Assembly: GCA_016617785.1 (NCBI GenBank)
Contig: JADILM010000003.1
Span: forward strand, 806,001 to 870,000
Length of the DNA stretch: 64,000 bases
Direction of reading: 5' to 3'
Origin: Sporobolomyces roseus
Taxonomy: Eukaryota; Basidiomycota; Microbotryomycetes; Sporidiobolales; Sporidiobolaceae
Below the pieces are notes generated by a model that was not told the DNA's origin, did not search any database, and was given only the letters and a program-made list of their open reading frames with translations. Position numbers and translations under genes: made by a program. Positions 21,914 through 33,532 of this stretch are shown in pieces. Positions within the stretch are counted from its first letter, which is position 1. Each line of letters opens with the position of its first letter.

Positions 21914-24676
21914 TCACCTTGAAAGCTTCACGAAAGGAACTTTGAAACGTCCAACCCTGATCCGAAATCCATCATCAAGATTCTTCGATCATGAGAAGAG
22001 CTTTAGAACCCGAGAGTCAGCTCCAGTGCATGAAGGGAACCAAGAGCGACAAGAGACATACCTGACGATCCTCGAGACATCGAAAGCGACGTCAAACACC
22101 AAACTTGCATGACTTTTGAACTTGTGTTTCGCCGTCACCCTTTTGAGCACTTCCCCCTCCCTGACTTCGCCCTCATCGTCCGCATTCCACACTCTTGTAG
22201 TCTTGTCGTAACTGACACTGACGATTCTCCTCGAACGTTCATCGAAACTCAAACTCCTGACTAAATCCGTATGCCCCTTGAACTCCCTCAAACATTCTCC
22301 AGTATCCGCATTCCACATCTTGATAACCTGATCGTTTCCACCTGACACGATCTCCTTCCCATTCGGTGACCATTGAAGACAAGCTAAACCTCGAGTGTGA
22401 CCCGTGAAAGTTCGTAAGGTTTTGCCAGTTTCGATGTCCCACATCTTCATGAAAGCATCTCCGGAAGCAGTGAGGATACGATTCTGGTTGAGAGCGACAG
22501 CGTTGACCGGTCCTCGATGCCCGGAGAGGGATCGGAAGAACTCTCCAGTTTGTCGATTCCAAACTCGAGTAGTCGTGTCCTGAAGTCAACGAAAACGAAT
22601 CAGTTCATATCTTCGACTGAGCGCAAAGTTGAACTCACCTTCGAACAACTGACGATCCAATTCTCGTCGAAACAGAGATCAAGCACTCCCATCGCATGTC
22701 CAACAAGAGTCATCTTGATCTCGTATCTCCCTTTTCCCGTTCCTTCCTCTCCAACAAGATCCCACACGAGAATTCTCGAATCCGAAGAACCCGATACGAG
22801 GATCTGCTCATCGTATTGAAGACAGAGAATCGAACCTTCATGACCATTCAAGATTCGACTGACAGTTCCAGAAGCTGTGTCCCAGATCCTAATCGTCTTG
22901 TCTCGCTGTAGAAAACCGAAGATTGTCAGTACACGAGCAGACTGAATGGAACAAGATCGGGAACTTACAGATCCAGAGATGACTTTCTTCTCATCAAACT
23001 GAACACAATAAACACTATCCTCATGCCCTTCCAACCAGTTCCAACTAGGATTTCCATCGTTCCACCTCTTCTCGAGCAACCACCTATCCTTGTACAGTTT
23101 TGGCCAATCGAGGTAAACTAGAGGTTCTCGATGAGCAATCGACATTGCTGGTGACGGCGGTGGGATGTGAGCGGCTTGCGAGGAGGTGCGTCGGGAAGAA
23201 GGAGTGCGATTGAGTGGGAGTGAGGCCATGGAAGATGCGAGAGAGGAAAGAGCGGTCGCTGAATTTGTGCGGGAGAGCGTGGTCGAAGGGGGTGAAGCGA
23301 AAGCATGAGTCGGTAAAGTCGAAGTTGAAGGTCCAGCTGGCGTGCTCAGCGTCATGAGAGCTGTCGCAGTCGTCCTCCTAGCTAGTGAACGGGGTGTACT
23401 TGGAGTTTCGACGCTCTGTTCGGAACTACCTCCTCCTCCAGACTCGCTTGGTGCCCTCGAAGCGTTCCTCGATCCATTCGGACTCGTGATCGACATGTTT
23501 CCTATATCATTGACCAATCCACTGATCTTCTTCCCAAAGTTTGCTCCACCTTGACTAACTCTATCCGCTCCATTTTGAACTTTCTTCACTCCAGCTTTAC
23601 TGAAACTACTCGCTGCTCTCCTCAAATTGGGTATACTAGGTCGGCTGAGATCAAAGTATCCTCCTCCACTACTGTTGGGCGAGGTGAAAGCGGTCGGGGT
23701 CTGGAGAGCGGATCTTTGAGCAGCGAGAGCAGCCGCTTCGTAAGCTTCTGGCTTGATCGCCCAGGTCGGATTCTGATGGAAGAGATCTCGCCAGATGAGA
23801 GGGTCGAGTGCGAATGCGCGCCATTGTCGAGAGACGAGACCGGAAGAGAGGAGGGATTGGAAGTCGAGATGAAGGAGGATGTAAAGCGAGATTTCGGAAG
23901 GTAGAGATACGATAAAGTCTAGATCCAAACAGCCTATCAGAAACTTCGATCGAGTTTGAGATTGAACAGAAGATGAGAGCCTCACCGACTTTGCCTTCCC
24001 ACCCATCAACGAAACAAGCTTCGTCGTCGACTCCACCTCCCGAAACTTCTTCATCGCTGTCCTCGACTGCAACTTCCTTCCCTTTGCCTCCTCTCGATCT
24101 CCATTTCGCCATACCCGGTAACCTGAATGACTCCCAACTCTCTGCTAAATTGTTCCCACTCAGACTCCTTCCCCTCAATGCGTTCCTATCATCTTCTTGT
24201 GTCTGCCTCGCTCCCGTCGAAGCTCGACGTAGGGAGAATGAAAGCTGAGATGCCGAATCGTGTTGTTCCAACCTCGGAGGTAACCTTCGTCTAGTGAAAT
24301 CGTCTGGTCGAGGAGGACTCGCGTTCGGAGTGGGAGGTGAACTAGACCTTTGTCGCGATCGGAAAGAGAGGGGGGTCGACTGTTGAGGTAAAGAGAAGGG
24401 GGAGGAGATGGAAGGAGGAGAGAAGCGGTCCCAGATACGAGAGAATGCTCGAGAAGGAGACGAAGCCGAGAGGAGAGAGATGGGGTTCGTTTCTGCAGTG
24501 GGATCCGTTGAGTGAGTAGCGGTAGATGTGGATATAGTAGTAGATCCTAATGGAAGTGGTCTGCTCGAGTCCTGGTGAGGTGGAGAGCGAGAATTTGCGT
24601 CACTTGATGAGGTTGATGAAGAGTTGAACGATGGAGAAGCAGATATGGACCTGCTCTGATGGTCTGGATCAACCAT
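21914..24676 (-). CDS. F-box/WD40-repeat protein, SCF substrate receptor (Pof1/beta-TrCP/Met30-like)
   Basis: Read leftward from ATG 24676. The first about 240 residues are Ser/Pro-rich and disordered. After an intron comes an F-box (LPSEISLYILLHLDFQSLLS, then GLVSRQWRAFALDPLIWRDL). A Ser/Thr-rich linker follows, then about seven WD40 blades with motifs such as LEGHEDSVYCVQFDEK, KTIRIWDTASG, LNGHEGSILCLQYDEQ and VIKMWNADTGECLREF. Introns interrupt the propeller between blades. The final short exon after an intron (about 22062-21955) gives a stop at 21914. The architecture matches SCF ubiquitin-ligase receptors that recognise phosphorylated substrates. Which of Pof1, Met30 or Pof11 it corresponds to is undecided. 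It shares a 120-base divergent promoter with the RCC1-repeat gene. Confidence 0.87.
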
Positions 24677-24796
24677 TAGTCCTCTTCTAGTACTACTGAG
24701 CTACCGTGAGCTCAGGTCGAAGTCACGAGTGATGAGGGAGAGGGAGAAAGAGACGAGGTCGCGAGGTCGCCCTTCTCCTCTCTTCCAACTGCATGT

Positions 24797-26275
24797 ATGA
24801 CTCGCTATGAGCTCTACTCGACAGGATCAAACTCGCATGGTCAACTAGGTCTCGACTCGGAGGCGGACTACTCTGTCTACACTCGAATCGCTCTTCCTCC
24901 AACATGCAATCCTCTTCAACTCGCTCTCGGAGCGAACCACTCCCTCTTGCTCGCGAACATTCAAGACAGGAAGACGATATTGGCAGCGGGAAGTAATCAA
25001 GCGGGACAACGAGGGAGGGGAAGTCAGGATTCGAGGTTGTCGTTTCAAGAGATTCGATGGGAAGGGTACGTCCCGGATGACCTCGTAGACGAATCGGAGG
25101 AAGACTACACCATCGAAGGAGTAGCATCGAGCTGGGAAACGTCTTTCATTCACCTCCGGCCGAGCGAATTGGAGGAGGAGGATACAGGCAAGAACGAGAC
25201 GAGATCCGATATCCTTATCTCTTTGGGCTCGAACGATTGGGGAGAACGAGGAGTTGGAGAAGGTCGTCGACCAGATCCGACAGTAGTGTCCTTCGCCCGC
25301 ATCGTCAATGGACCGTATCGCATCACTCGGCTGATCTGTGGACCTCGACACATTCTCGCTCTTCTTGAACCGCTTTCTCCCCAATCGACATCTAGTCCGG
25401 TTCTCGTCGGTTGGGGAGCTTCTCGACATGGTCAGCTCGGATCATTCGACTCGACTTCGAAATTGCCCAGAATCACCTCAACCCCCCAAATCGTTCCTCT
25501 CCCTTCTCCGTTCAAAGCAAAAGACATCGTCGAGTTCTCATGCGGAAAGGACCACTCCGCTATCTTCTTACACCCCCGTTCCACTGCGTCTTCAGCAGAG
25601 CCAACTCTTCTCGTCCTCGGATTGAACAAGCACGGTCAACTTGGTCCAATCAGCTCCCCCTCCTCCTCGACTACTCCTCGATCCAATCTCCTCCCTCTTT
25701 CCCAACTCACGAAACAAACAGCAGCTCCCCCTTCCACCCTCGAGTCAGTCACGGCACACACAACCTGGAATTCAACTTTCCTCACTATCTCCTCGACCCT
25801 TCCCTCGCCCTCTTCTGCCACAACACCTTCCACTACCTCCTCCATCATAGCGTTCGGCTCGGACTCCCACGGTCAACTCGGAGGTAAAGCGGCAACATCA
25901 AAAGACTTATCTTCTCCCGATTTACGAATCCTCGAATTCCCTTCCTCCCCTCTCACCCCGCTCCCCTCGAATCCCTCTTCCCTCCGTCTCTGCTCAGGAT
26001 CTGAGCATCTTCTCCTCCGCATCTCCTCCCCCATTTCACAACTCCTCACTTGGGGTTGGAACGAACATGGTAATCTCGGATTGTGGGAGGGTGATTTGAA
26101 GGATCGGAGAGAACCAGTGAGAGTCGAAAGGATCGAGAGGGTCTTGAGGGAGAAGGGAGGAAGGATTGAAGGTGTTTGGGCGGGGTGCGCGACTAGTTGG
26201 ATCAAGATTAGCTTTGAGGATCAGGCTGAAGAAGAAGAGGAGAAGGGAGGTGGTGGTGCATGGTTAGCTGTGTGA
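24797..26275 (+). CDS. RCC1-repeat (seven-bladed propeller) protein, possibly Ats1/Kti13-like
   Basis: A single uninterrupted frame of 492 residues. RCC1-type repeats are visible as STGSNSHGQLGLDSE, AAGSNQAGQRGRG, SLGSNDWGERGVGEG, GWGASRHGQLGSFD, VLGLNKHGQLGPI, AFGSDSHGQLGG and WGWNEHGNLGLW. Intervening loops such as LALGANHSLLL and SCGKDHSAIFL are typical of the fold. Small cytosolic RCC1-like proteins such as Ats1/Kti13 work with Kti11/Dph3 in diphthamide and tRNA wobble-uridine modification. The length here is greater, so the link is tentative and the general RCC1 call is preferred. Ser/Thr-rich inserts enlarge blades 4-6. Confidence 0.85.
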   Translation: MTRYELYSTGSNSHGQLGLDSEADYSVYTRIALPPTCNPLQLALGANHSLLLANIQDRKTILAAGSNQAGQRGRGSQDSRLSFQEIRWEGYVPDDLVDESEEDYTIEGVASSWETSFIHLRPSELEEEDTGKNETRSDILISLGSNDWGERGVGEGRRPDPTVVSFARIVNGPYRITRLICGPRHILALLEPLSPQSTSSPVLVGWGASRHGQLGSFDSTSKLPRITSTPQIVPLPSPFKAKDIVEFSCGKDHSAIFLHPRSTASSAEPTLLVLGLNKHGQLGPISSPSSSTTPRSNLLPLSQLTKQTAAPPSTLESVTAHTTWNSTFLTISSTLPSPSSATTPSTTSSIIAFGSDSHGQLGGKAATSKDLSSPDLRILEFPSSPLTPLPSNPSSLRLCSGSEHLLLRISSPISQLLTWGWNEHGNLGLWEGDLKDRREPVRVERIERVLREKGGRIEGVWAGCATSWIKISFEDQAEEEEEKGGGGAWLAV

Positions 26276-26581
26276 GTCGACGAGGAAGAGTCCCGCGAAA
26301 GAACGACACGAGGTTTGGTTTGGTTTGTTCAAAGGTGAGTTCTTCTCCTTCTCTTGAGAACAATGCTTCGTTCAAATACGCAAATACTCATCAAACGGGA
26401 GACATCACAGGACTATTCGTTGAGCACGACCTCAGATTCGACAAGCGACAATTCCGATGCCATGCCAACACGAATTCGAGAGATGGGTAGAGCAAAACAA
26501 CAACATTAGGAGGATACCGACAGCAGTACTACATCAAGCTTTCGAGATCTCCCCTCAACTCTCTGATAGCTCCAACTCAGC
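26276..26581. other. Convergent intergenic region
   Basis: About 305 bases lie between the stop codons of the RCC1-repeat gene and the unknown membrane protein gene. They are presumably 3' untranslated sequence and terminators. No gene was seen. Confidence 0.5.
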
Positions 26582-28196
26582 TCATCGTCCACCACCTTCC
26601 AAGCTCCTCCTCGACGTCCCTTTCGCACGTTCCATCACTCGCTCAAATTCGTCCAATGCCTCATCCCCCGCTCTCTCTTTCAGTGCTCCCAATGACTGAC
26701 TACCCGACACTCCCAGTCCACCATATGATTGCGTATGTCGATGCGAACGATTCGAGGGGAGCGGGATGGAACGAGGTGAGGAAGGGATATCGGGAGTGGG
26801 GTTTCGAGAGAAAGTGTCGAGGGATTTACGGCGTGAATGGTTCGAGGACGATGAGGGGGAAGGGATGGAGGAGGAGAAATCGGTGAGATTCGGTAGAGAT
26901 TGTCGAGGGGAAAAAGGGGAATCAAATCTTGCACTGAATTGAGATAGCGGTGAAGGTTTCGTTGCGATTGATGAACCGATACTGCTGTTCGTCGAGAGTC
27001 GAGATCGAGAATTGTCACTCGAGGAAGAGGTTGAAATTGAGGACCATTCTCTCGGTCTGCTGGCTAGTGCTTGAGCACCCGTCTCGATCAAACTCTTGAG
27101 CCTGTCTGAAACAGCTCGCATTTCTTCATCCTCCTCAAAGTCTTCTTCTTCCTCCTCCTGCTGATTCGTCAAATCTGTTTGATCGAAAGTGGGATTTGAG
27201 CGAAAGTTGGGAGATGAGTACGGCTGGAATTCGGGTAGAGGTCCTTGAACTAAATTGGCGAATGGATCTCGAGGAGTGACACCGATGGGAGTGATAGCTT
27301 CGAAATCGAAAGACGGGTTCGAAAGGGGTTTGGAAGGCGAAGGAGGGAAGGTCGATTTGCGAGAAGAGAGTCGAGGTCGTGGTTCATGGGCGTGACGAAC
27401 TCGTCGAGGGATCTGGGAAGGGGATGCTGTAGAGGTCGATGGGCGAGCTTGCGAGTTAGAAGCGACAGAGGAATCAGATACCTGCGGACGAAGAGAAGGA
27501 TCAGTTCCTGTTTTCTGCTTTCTGCTCCCAAGTGAACAAGCAAGGTTCTCACTAGTTCATGATAAGGCGGAGGAGCTTCGAGTAGAGCTTGATTTGTAGG
27601 ATGTGGCGAGTCGGCGAGCATGAGCTGCTTCTGCCGCATCAAAGCGTCGACATCGTCTTTGGTTCTGCAAGAGAAGTAGGGTTCATCAGCAATCGCGTCA
27701 ATCTCGCAGTATGGTACCTCCACCTGACACTCACACATCGTGTGAGATGACAAGGAAGAGGTGTCGTAGCTTACGGAGGATGCTTCCATAGCTGAAACGC
27801 TGAATAACCCAAAGCAGTCGAAAAAATCGCGGCGTCCACTGCTGTTGCCAGGACTGTCCCAACAATTCCTCTTCTCCTCTTCCTCTGTGGTCCCTCTTCC
27901 TGCCCCTCGCCCCCCTCATTCGCTTCCCCATAGCCTTGAGCGCTCAAATTCGAGGTCGGAGCATCGTTCGTTCCTTCTCTCAGTCGTTTCTGTCCGTTCG
28001 GTGACCTCGCTACTTCCTCCTGTACGTTGTCTGATCCTCGTAAAGGTGGACTCGGGAATCTACGAGGTCTAGAAGAGGAGAGCGAAGGCGAGAAGCGGGG
28101 AGGATTTGGCTCGTTCGATTGGGGCTGAGCGGAAGAGGAGGATGCTGGCCATGGTACTGAGAAAGAGAAAGGTAAAGATGGGAGCCAGGAGGACAT
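26582..28196 (-). CDS. Unrecognised protein with one predicted transmembrane helix
   Basis: Read leftward from ATG 28196 (MSSWLPSLPFSFSVPWPA). Exon 1 encodes about 141 residues: a Ser/Pro-rich region, an Arg/Lys cluster (PQRKRRRG), then a hydrophobic helix VGTVLATAVDAAIFSTALGY before the junction at KHPP. Exon 2 starts TKDDVDALMRQKQLMLADSP and ends APPPYHEL. Exon 3 is long and Ser-rich, with an acidic run (QQEEEEEDFEEDEE) followed by a helix MRAVSDRLKSLIETGAQALA. Two introns of about 110 and 75 bases fit. A single membrane anchor with a long soluble tail suggests an organelle-membrane tether or adaptor, but no family is recognised. It is divergent from the aspartic protease gene. Confidence 0.65.
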
Positions 28197-28762
28197 GCGC
28201 TGAGGTGAGGGAGTAGCGGAGAGGAGCTAGTTTGAGTAAGTCGATTGTTGAGGGACTTGAGATTCAGCGAGAATCGATGGTAGACGTGTATAGTCGCGCT
28301 GACAGCGTAATGTCAGCAGTCTAGAGCGTGTATAGTATTCGAGCGAGGCGAGGTAGTCAAGAGTCGGAAATTGAGAGGCGACTTTGCGAATTTCTGAAAT
28401 TGTCGACTTTCGCGATAGGCACGCTTCTTCGCTTTTCTCTCTTGCGCTTCGCAAGGAAGCTCGTTGAATTGCTACATGCTCGGCGGGTGAGAGTTGCTCA
28501 ATGGGCGAAACACAAAACATACCCGCGGATCTCCGATCGATGCTCGCTTTCGAAGATCTTCATAAATGTGCTATTTGCGAGTGGTCTATTCAGTGTCCAA
28601 TTTGCGCCGAGCGTACAAAGCCGAACTTAGCCCAAAAAGATTTCAAGCGGTATGACGATGCGATTGAAGCCGAAGGAGTGGAAATTCGCAGTTCACGTTC
28701 GATCTTCCACTTGCCTCCTACCTCTACTCGACTGCACAATACAGTAGACCAGCTCAATCAAG
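28197..28762. promoter_or_regulatory. Divergent intergenic region with TTTGCGAA-type motifs
   Basis: These 566 bases separate two divergent start codons. TTTGCGAA occurs at 28383-28390 and TTGTCGACTTTCGCGA close by at about 28400-28415; related sequences precede several other genes in the window. A plus-strand frame at 28501-28869 with two CxxC pairs overlaps the protease start and is treated as doubtful. Confidence 0.4.
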
Positions 28763-30576
28763 ATGCACTCCTCACTATCAACACTATCATTAGCTTCATC
28801 TCTCGCTCTTCTCTCCCTCTCCTCTCTTCCCAGCACCGCAGCCTCTCCAACTCCTCTCACCTCAAATGAAGCCACAAAGCCAATTGAACCTCTACGAGTA
28901 CCTATCAAGCGTCGTAATGGTGGAAAGAACAAGCGGGATGTAGAATCTTTCAAGAAGCAGGCAGCAAACATGAGAGGCAAGTATGGAGCAAAGACCAACT
29001 ACGTCTCTTCCTCAAACTCGACTAGCACAAATGAGAAGCGTGCTGGAACTGTATCCATGACATCTTACCAAGACTCGTGAGTTTCCTCCCTTTTCATCAC
29101 CTCCTCTCATCCAACATTCCAATTTTATTTGCTGCGAAACACTTCGAGGCGATGAACTGACCCCTTCCTACCCTTGCATTCGAAAACAGCGAATGGTATG
29201 GAGAGATCGACGTTGGAACTCCTCCTTCAGGGTTTTCAGTTGTGTTGGATACTGGTTCAGCCGATTTGATTCTCGCCGAACCAAATTGCAATGGTTGCGA
29301 GGCTTCGACTCCTGGTTATTCCCCAACAAGCTCCTCGACTGCTTCTCAATCGTCGCAAAACTTCCAGATCCAATATGGTTCGGGGTCTGCTGCCGGTAAG
29401 AAACCTTTCCCTTCTTCGCATTCAAGTTTTCGGACGGAGACTCATTATTGCGTTCTCAATTAAGGTACCCTCGTCTCTGACACGATCAGTATCGCAAACT
29501 ACACTGAGCAATCGCAAGTGTTCGCTGCATGCTCAACAATGAACAATATCGTCGATGGAGAACTTTCGGGAATTTTGTGAGTAGAGATTTCGTTGAGTCG
29601 CGCAAGTCTACGATCACTTATAGAGACCCTCTATTCCACAGAGGACTCGGGTTCTCGACGATCGCTAGTTCGGGAGCTACTCCTCTCGTCCAAGCTCTCG
29701 CGCAGGATGGCAAACTCCCCGAAGAAGTGTTTGGTTTCCAATTCGAGTGAGTCTTTTCTCTTCTTGTCGCCACTCAGCGCAATCAGCAAGAGACTGATTG
29801 TGTTTCCATCTCTCGCAGGACCCACGTCTTCACCACCGCTTCGTCTCCTACTGCTCCCGGAGGAACGCTCACAATCGGAGGTGTCGATACCTCGGCGTTC
29901 TCTGGTGAAATGAACTGGATCAGCATCGTCCAACCTGCTGGTTACTGGTCGATTCCTCTCGTAAGTCCTCACTTCTCTGCGATTCTCTTGATCTCGCAAT
30001 TTTCGACTGACTCTGGATTCTTGACTCGTTCTACAGCAAGATATCTCAGTCGGCGGACGTAGTCTCGGAGTATCGGTTGATCAAGTAGTTATCGACACTG
30101 GAACAACTCTCATCGGTGTCCCCACTTCGCTCGCCCAACAAATTTACTCTCAAATCCCTAATGCTCAATCGATCACTCTCGACAACGCTTCAGGTTACTA
30201 CTCCTTCCCTTGTAGTCAATCCGTCGAAGTCTCGCTCAAGTTTGGAGGACAAACCTACGCTATCAACCCTGACCAATTCAACGGAGGTGCTGTCGACTCT
30301 TTCGGTCGACAATGCTTAGGAGCAATTTTCGCTCTCGAGACTGGATCAAACTCTCCCTCGGTCATCGTTGGAGACGCTTTCCTTACCGGAGTATACTCGG
30401 CGTACCGATTCTCGAGTCCCGAAGCTGTCGGTTTCGCAGCTCTCGGATCAGGAGGAACCGCCAACACTGGAACGAACCAAGCTTCAGGAACCAACACCGG
30501 TTCTACCCTCTTCAACAAGGTCACCCTCTCCCTCGCGACCATCGTTGCTGGTATCGTTGGTTTCTCGATGGCCTAA
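28763..30576 (+). CDS. Secreted, probably GPI-anchored pepsin-family (A1) aspartic protease
   Basis: The ATG at 28763 begins a clear signal peptide (MHSSLSTLSLASSLALLSLS). A propeptide with dibasic sites (IKRR, NKRD, EKRA) follows. The mature domain has both catalytic motifs, VVLDTGSADLIL and VVIDTGTTLIGV, with a flap region near IQYGSGSAAG. Five introns fit, each between recognisable A1 blocks (after YQDS, SAAG, SGIL, FQFE and WSIPL). The C-terminus has a Gly/Thr/Asn-rich linker, then a hydrophobic end VTLSLATIVAGIVGFSMA with no charged tail, which resembles a GPI-attachment signal. This is the layout of yapsin-like surface proteases. Substrate unknown; the GPI prediction is inferred from composition. 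Confidence 0.92.
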
Positions 30577-31092
30577 ACCATCCTCCTCGTCAAAAAATCG
30601 CCCCATGTATCTAGTCCTTCGCATCTTCCCCTTCGCTCCCTGTTATCAGCCCTCTGTATTGCTGTATTCCTCTCTGCTCCCTTCTTTATCTCTGTTTACC
30701 CTGACTCGACTGCACCATTATTATCGTTTAATCGTTTACTTCTTCTCCCTTTTTCGCGCTCGACTCTCTCCTCCCTTTGCATCTCTCCCCGTCTCTGTTC
30801 TCTGTCGGAATCCACCTAATGCTAGAGACTTTGCTATATCGTCGTTGCATTCATAGCTTTTGCACGAGTAGACACTTTTTCACTCTCCTGAATTTCGAGA
30901 TTTTGCGAAACTTTTTCAAAATTCGGTCTTCAGCCCTTCTACGATGTGGCAATGAGCCACTATGCGCCGGCCTATGCGAGCGTCGAAAGTAGCTCTAGAA
31001 AGTTGATTGAATCCAAATCCGGCTCCACAAGACTGCGAACCCTTTCTCCTTTCAACTCCTCACTTTCCCTCTCGCATCCTCACTCAACCACG
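30577..31092. promoter_or_regulatory. Intergenic region upstream of SEC9
   Basis: About 515 bases, mostly pyrimidine-rich in the first 300 (protease 3' end). TTTGCGAAA at 30902-30910 lies about 180 bases before the Sec9 ATG. An in-frame upstream ATG at 30946 could extend Sec9. Confidence 0.45.
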
Positions 31093-32477
31093 ATGGGACT
31101 ATTCGACAAGAAGAAGAAAGAGAAGATCCCTGAAGTGGGTGAACCTGCACAAGCTCCAGGAGGTTCCAGCCGACCTCAGTACTCATCTCAGAACTCTCAC
31201 GCCTCCTACGCCTCATCGAACGCAGGAGGACCACCACCGTCCTACCGTAGTCCCATGCCAGGTTACGTACCTCCCTCTCAAGGTGGAAACGGGTACAATC
31301 AGACTAGTCATTATGCTCGACCTCCTCAGACTCCTCAATCTTACCAAGGAGGAGGTTACCCACAACAACAATCTCCCATGGCTCCTCCTCAACAGCAACA
31401 ACAAGGTCCTCCTCCTTCAGTGAAAGAGAAGAAATGGGGATTCGGAGGCAAGAATAAAGCGGCAGAAGTAGAAGCGAGGAATGAGTTGTTCGCTGGAGCA
31501 CCGCCTCCTGGTCAATACAACTTTGCTGCTGGACGTCCAGGAGGTCAAGGTGCAGCTTACGATCCTTATGCTCAACAAGGAGGAGGAGGAGGAGGAAGTC
31601 GAGATGCGTACGGAGGAGGACAACAGCAGGAACAACAATTCGAGAATGAGGAGGATGAAGAAGTAGAAGGGATCAAGCAACAAACGAAATTCGTCAAACA
31701 GGAATCACTCGCTTCGACAAGGAACGCGGTCAGGATTGCGAGAGAGGCGGAAGAGACCGCTAGGGCTACTCTTGACAAGTTGGGAGATCAATCCGGTTCG
31801 TTTCCAATCCTTGCGTTCCCTTTCGCTCCTCTGTACTAAAGAGACTCGAACTCCAACAGATCGTATCGCCAACACTGAACGTCATCTCGATCTCGCCAAG
31901 GCTCACAACGATCGTGCGGTAGACGAGACGAAGGAACTTGAGGCTTTGAATCGCTCAATCTTCCGTCCCAACAGTGAGTAGATGGTACTTGCTCTATCTC
32001 ATTGGCGTGCGGAAGTCTGATAGCTTGGTATCCATCCTCACAGTCACCTGGAACAAAGCTGCGAAACGAGATCGTGAAGAACGACGACTTCTCGAACGAC
32101 ACAACGCCGAAAAGGCCGAACGCGAGCAAGTTCGTCGTGAACAATTCGAATCCCGTCAACGTATCGACCAAACCTACCACAAGATGGATCGTGAAGCTGA
32201 AAACTCTGCTGGATCTCGAGCTCGCGCAAAGGCGAGAGGGCCAGAACGAGGAAGGTACCAATTCGAAGCGACGGCGAGTGATGACGAGGTCGAAGATGAG
32301 ATCGATAGTAACTTGGAAGAGTTGGGTGGATTGGCGGGAAGGTTGAAGATGTTGGCGATGACGGCGGGTCAAGAAGTCGATTCTCAGAACGCCAAGTTGG
32401 GCAAGATCACCGGCAAAGTCGATGTACTCGACAACAACGTCGTCAAGTCTACTCAACGACTCGCGAGGGTCAAGTAA
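31093..32477 (+). CDS. SEC9: Sec9/SNAP-25-type Qbc t-SNARE
   Basis: The protein starts MGLFDKKKKEKIPEV. A long Gly/Pro/Gln-rich N-terminal half (to about residue 200) precedes two SNARE helices. The Qb helix runs from about SLASTRNAVRIAREAEETAR through DRIANTERHLDLAKAHNDRA, across an intron near 31795-31859. The Qc helix is near the C-terminus (NLEELGGLAGRLKMLAMTAG, then VDSQNAKLGKITGKVDVLDN), ending LARVK. There is no transmembrane segment and no Cys-rich palmitoylation patch in the linker, as in fungal Sec9. Sec9 pairs with Sso1/2 and Snc1/2 for exocytosis at the plasma membrane. A second intron lies at about 31975-32041. An in-frame ATG at 30946 would add 49 residues but is less like the family. 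Confidence 0.93.
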
Positions 32478-32737
32478 GAGAATTAGCTCTCTTTCTGTAC
32501 AACTTTTCTCTTTTCTTTGTATCTTCGTACTCTCTCGTTTTTGTTTTCTCCATCATTCTCCGCAGACCCTATCTCTCTTTCTGTCTCTGTGGCTTCTCCT
32601 GTTCTCTCCGTCTTCTCATTTGACATATAGTGATTAATCAGCTGATATTTACAAGTTCTCGTCTATACTGTTCCTATCTAGAGCTGTGAGGTGACCGTGA
32701 GAGCTAGCGTTAGTCTCTCGCGATAAGTGCATGAGGG

Positions 32738-33532
32738 TCAAGACGAGCAGTCACTTACTGTCGGCCACGACATGTCGATTTCAGGCAGCTCTCCTCGTCC
32801 TCTCGAAATCTAGTTTATTCGTACTCGCCTCATCAGTAAGCCCAACCGCGCGAAAGAGAGATGTAATGAGCTCACCTTGTCAATAGTAGCGGATTCAGGC
32901 AAGATGTGACGATCAGTAGTTTGGTTTCCGATCTTTGACAATTCCCTCCATTGGTCAAGCTTGTCGTTCTTCCATCCGTGGGCCTTCTCGGGTTCAGTCC
33001 AGTGTCCTTTACTGAACGCCATGAATGTGTTCTGCGGATACCGAGGTCGCTGGGTAAGTATTACGAGCGAGAGAAGGGAGATTGCGAAAGCTTTGCTCAC
33101 GATTTTCCTATTCTCTTGATCCAAGCAGATCGTCACAGATGTTCCAGTCTCCTCCACCCACGAAACGAGCCAGAGTCTCTCTCGGATCCTTTGGTAGTAG
33201 CTGTAGATACCAGAATACGGGTGCGAGCTTGTCAAGCTCGATTCTTGCGAAGGAGAAAGAGAGACGACCTCTGCTTACGCAGTTTGGTAGTTGTTTCGTC
33301 CGTCCATCGGTCCTCCGTGAATAGCGTCTATCGACTCTCGTAATGAGGTTAGTCCTGCTATTCATACGAGTCTGAATGGGGGAAAAACGAAATCAGGCTC
33401 ACAAACGATTCGCTCGTGATTGGGAACATAGAACTCGTACTTCCAACCATTGTCGTAGGTGTATTCGAAGTGGTGATCAAGCATCTCATCGAAATGTTCA
33501 GGTTGTTCGCGAGATTCAGATTCTTGTCCCAT
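32738..33532 (-). CDS. Phenolic (hydroxycinnamic) acid decarboxylase
   Basis: Five short exons read leftward from ATG 33532 give about 180 residues. The blocks are HHFEYTYDNGWKYEFYVPNH, VYAIHGGPMDGRNNYQTAYY, RLWLVSWVEETGTSVTICLD, NTFMAFSKGHWTEPEKAHGW, and a C-terminal part ending PEIDMSWPT. These match the PAD lipocalin-like fold: the YDNGW, IHGGP-type, WVEETGT and FFP-like segments come in the family order and total length is typical. Such enzymes convert ferulic and p-coumaric acid to vinyl phenols without a cofactor. A GTAAGT right after PT allows a sixth exon (CTC TAG), moving the stop from 32738 to 32678. It is divergent from the epoxide hydrolase. No single frame is longer than about 140 codons, so it is easily missed. 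Confidence 0.85.
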
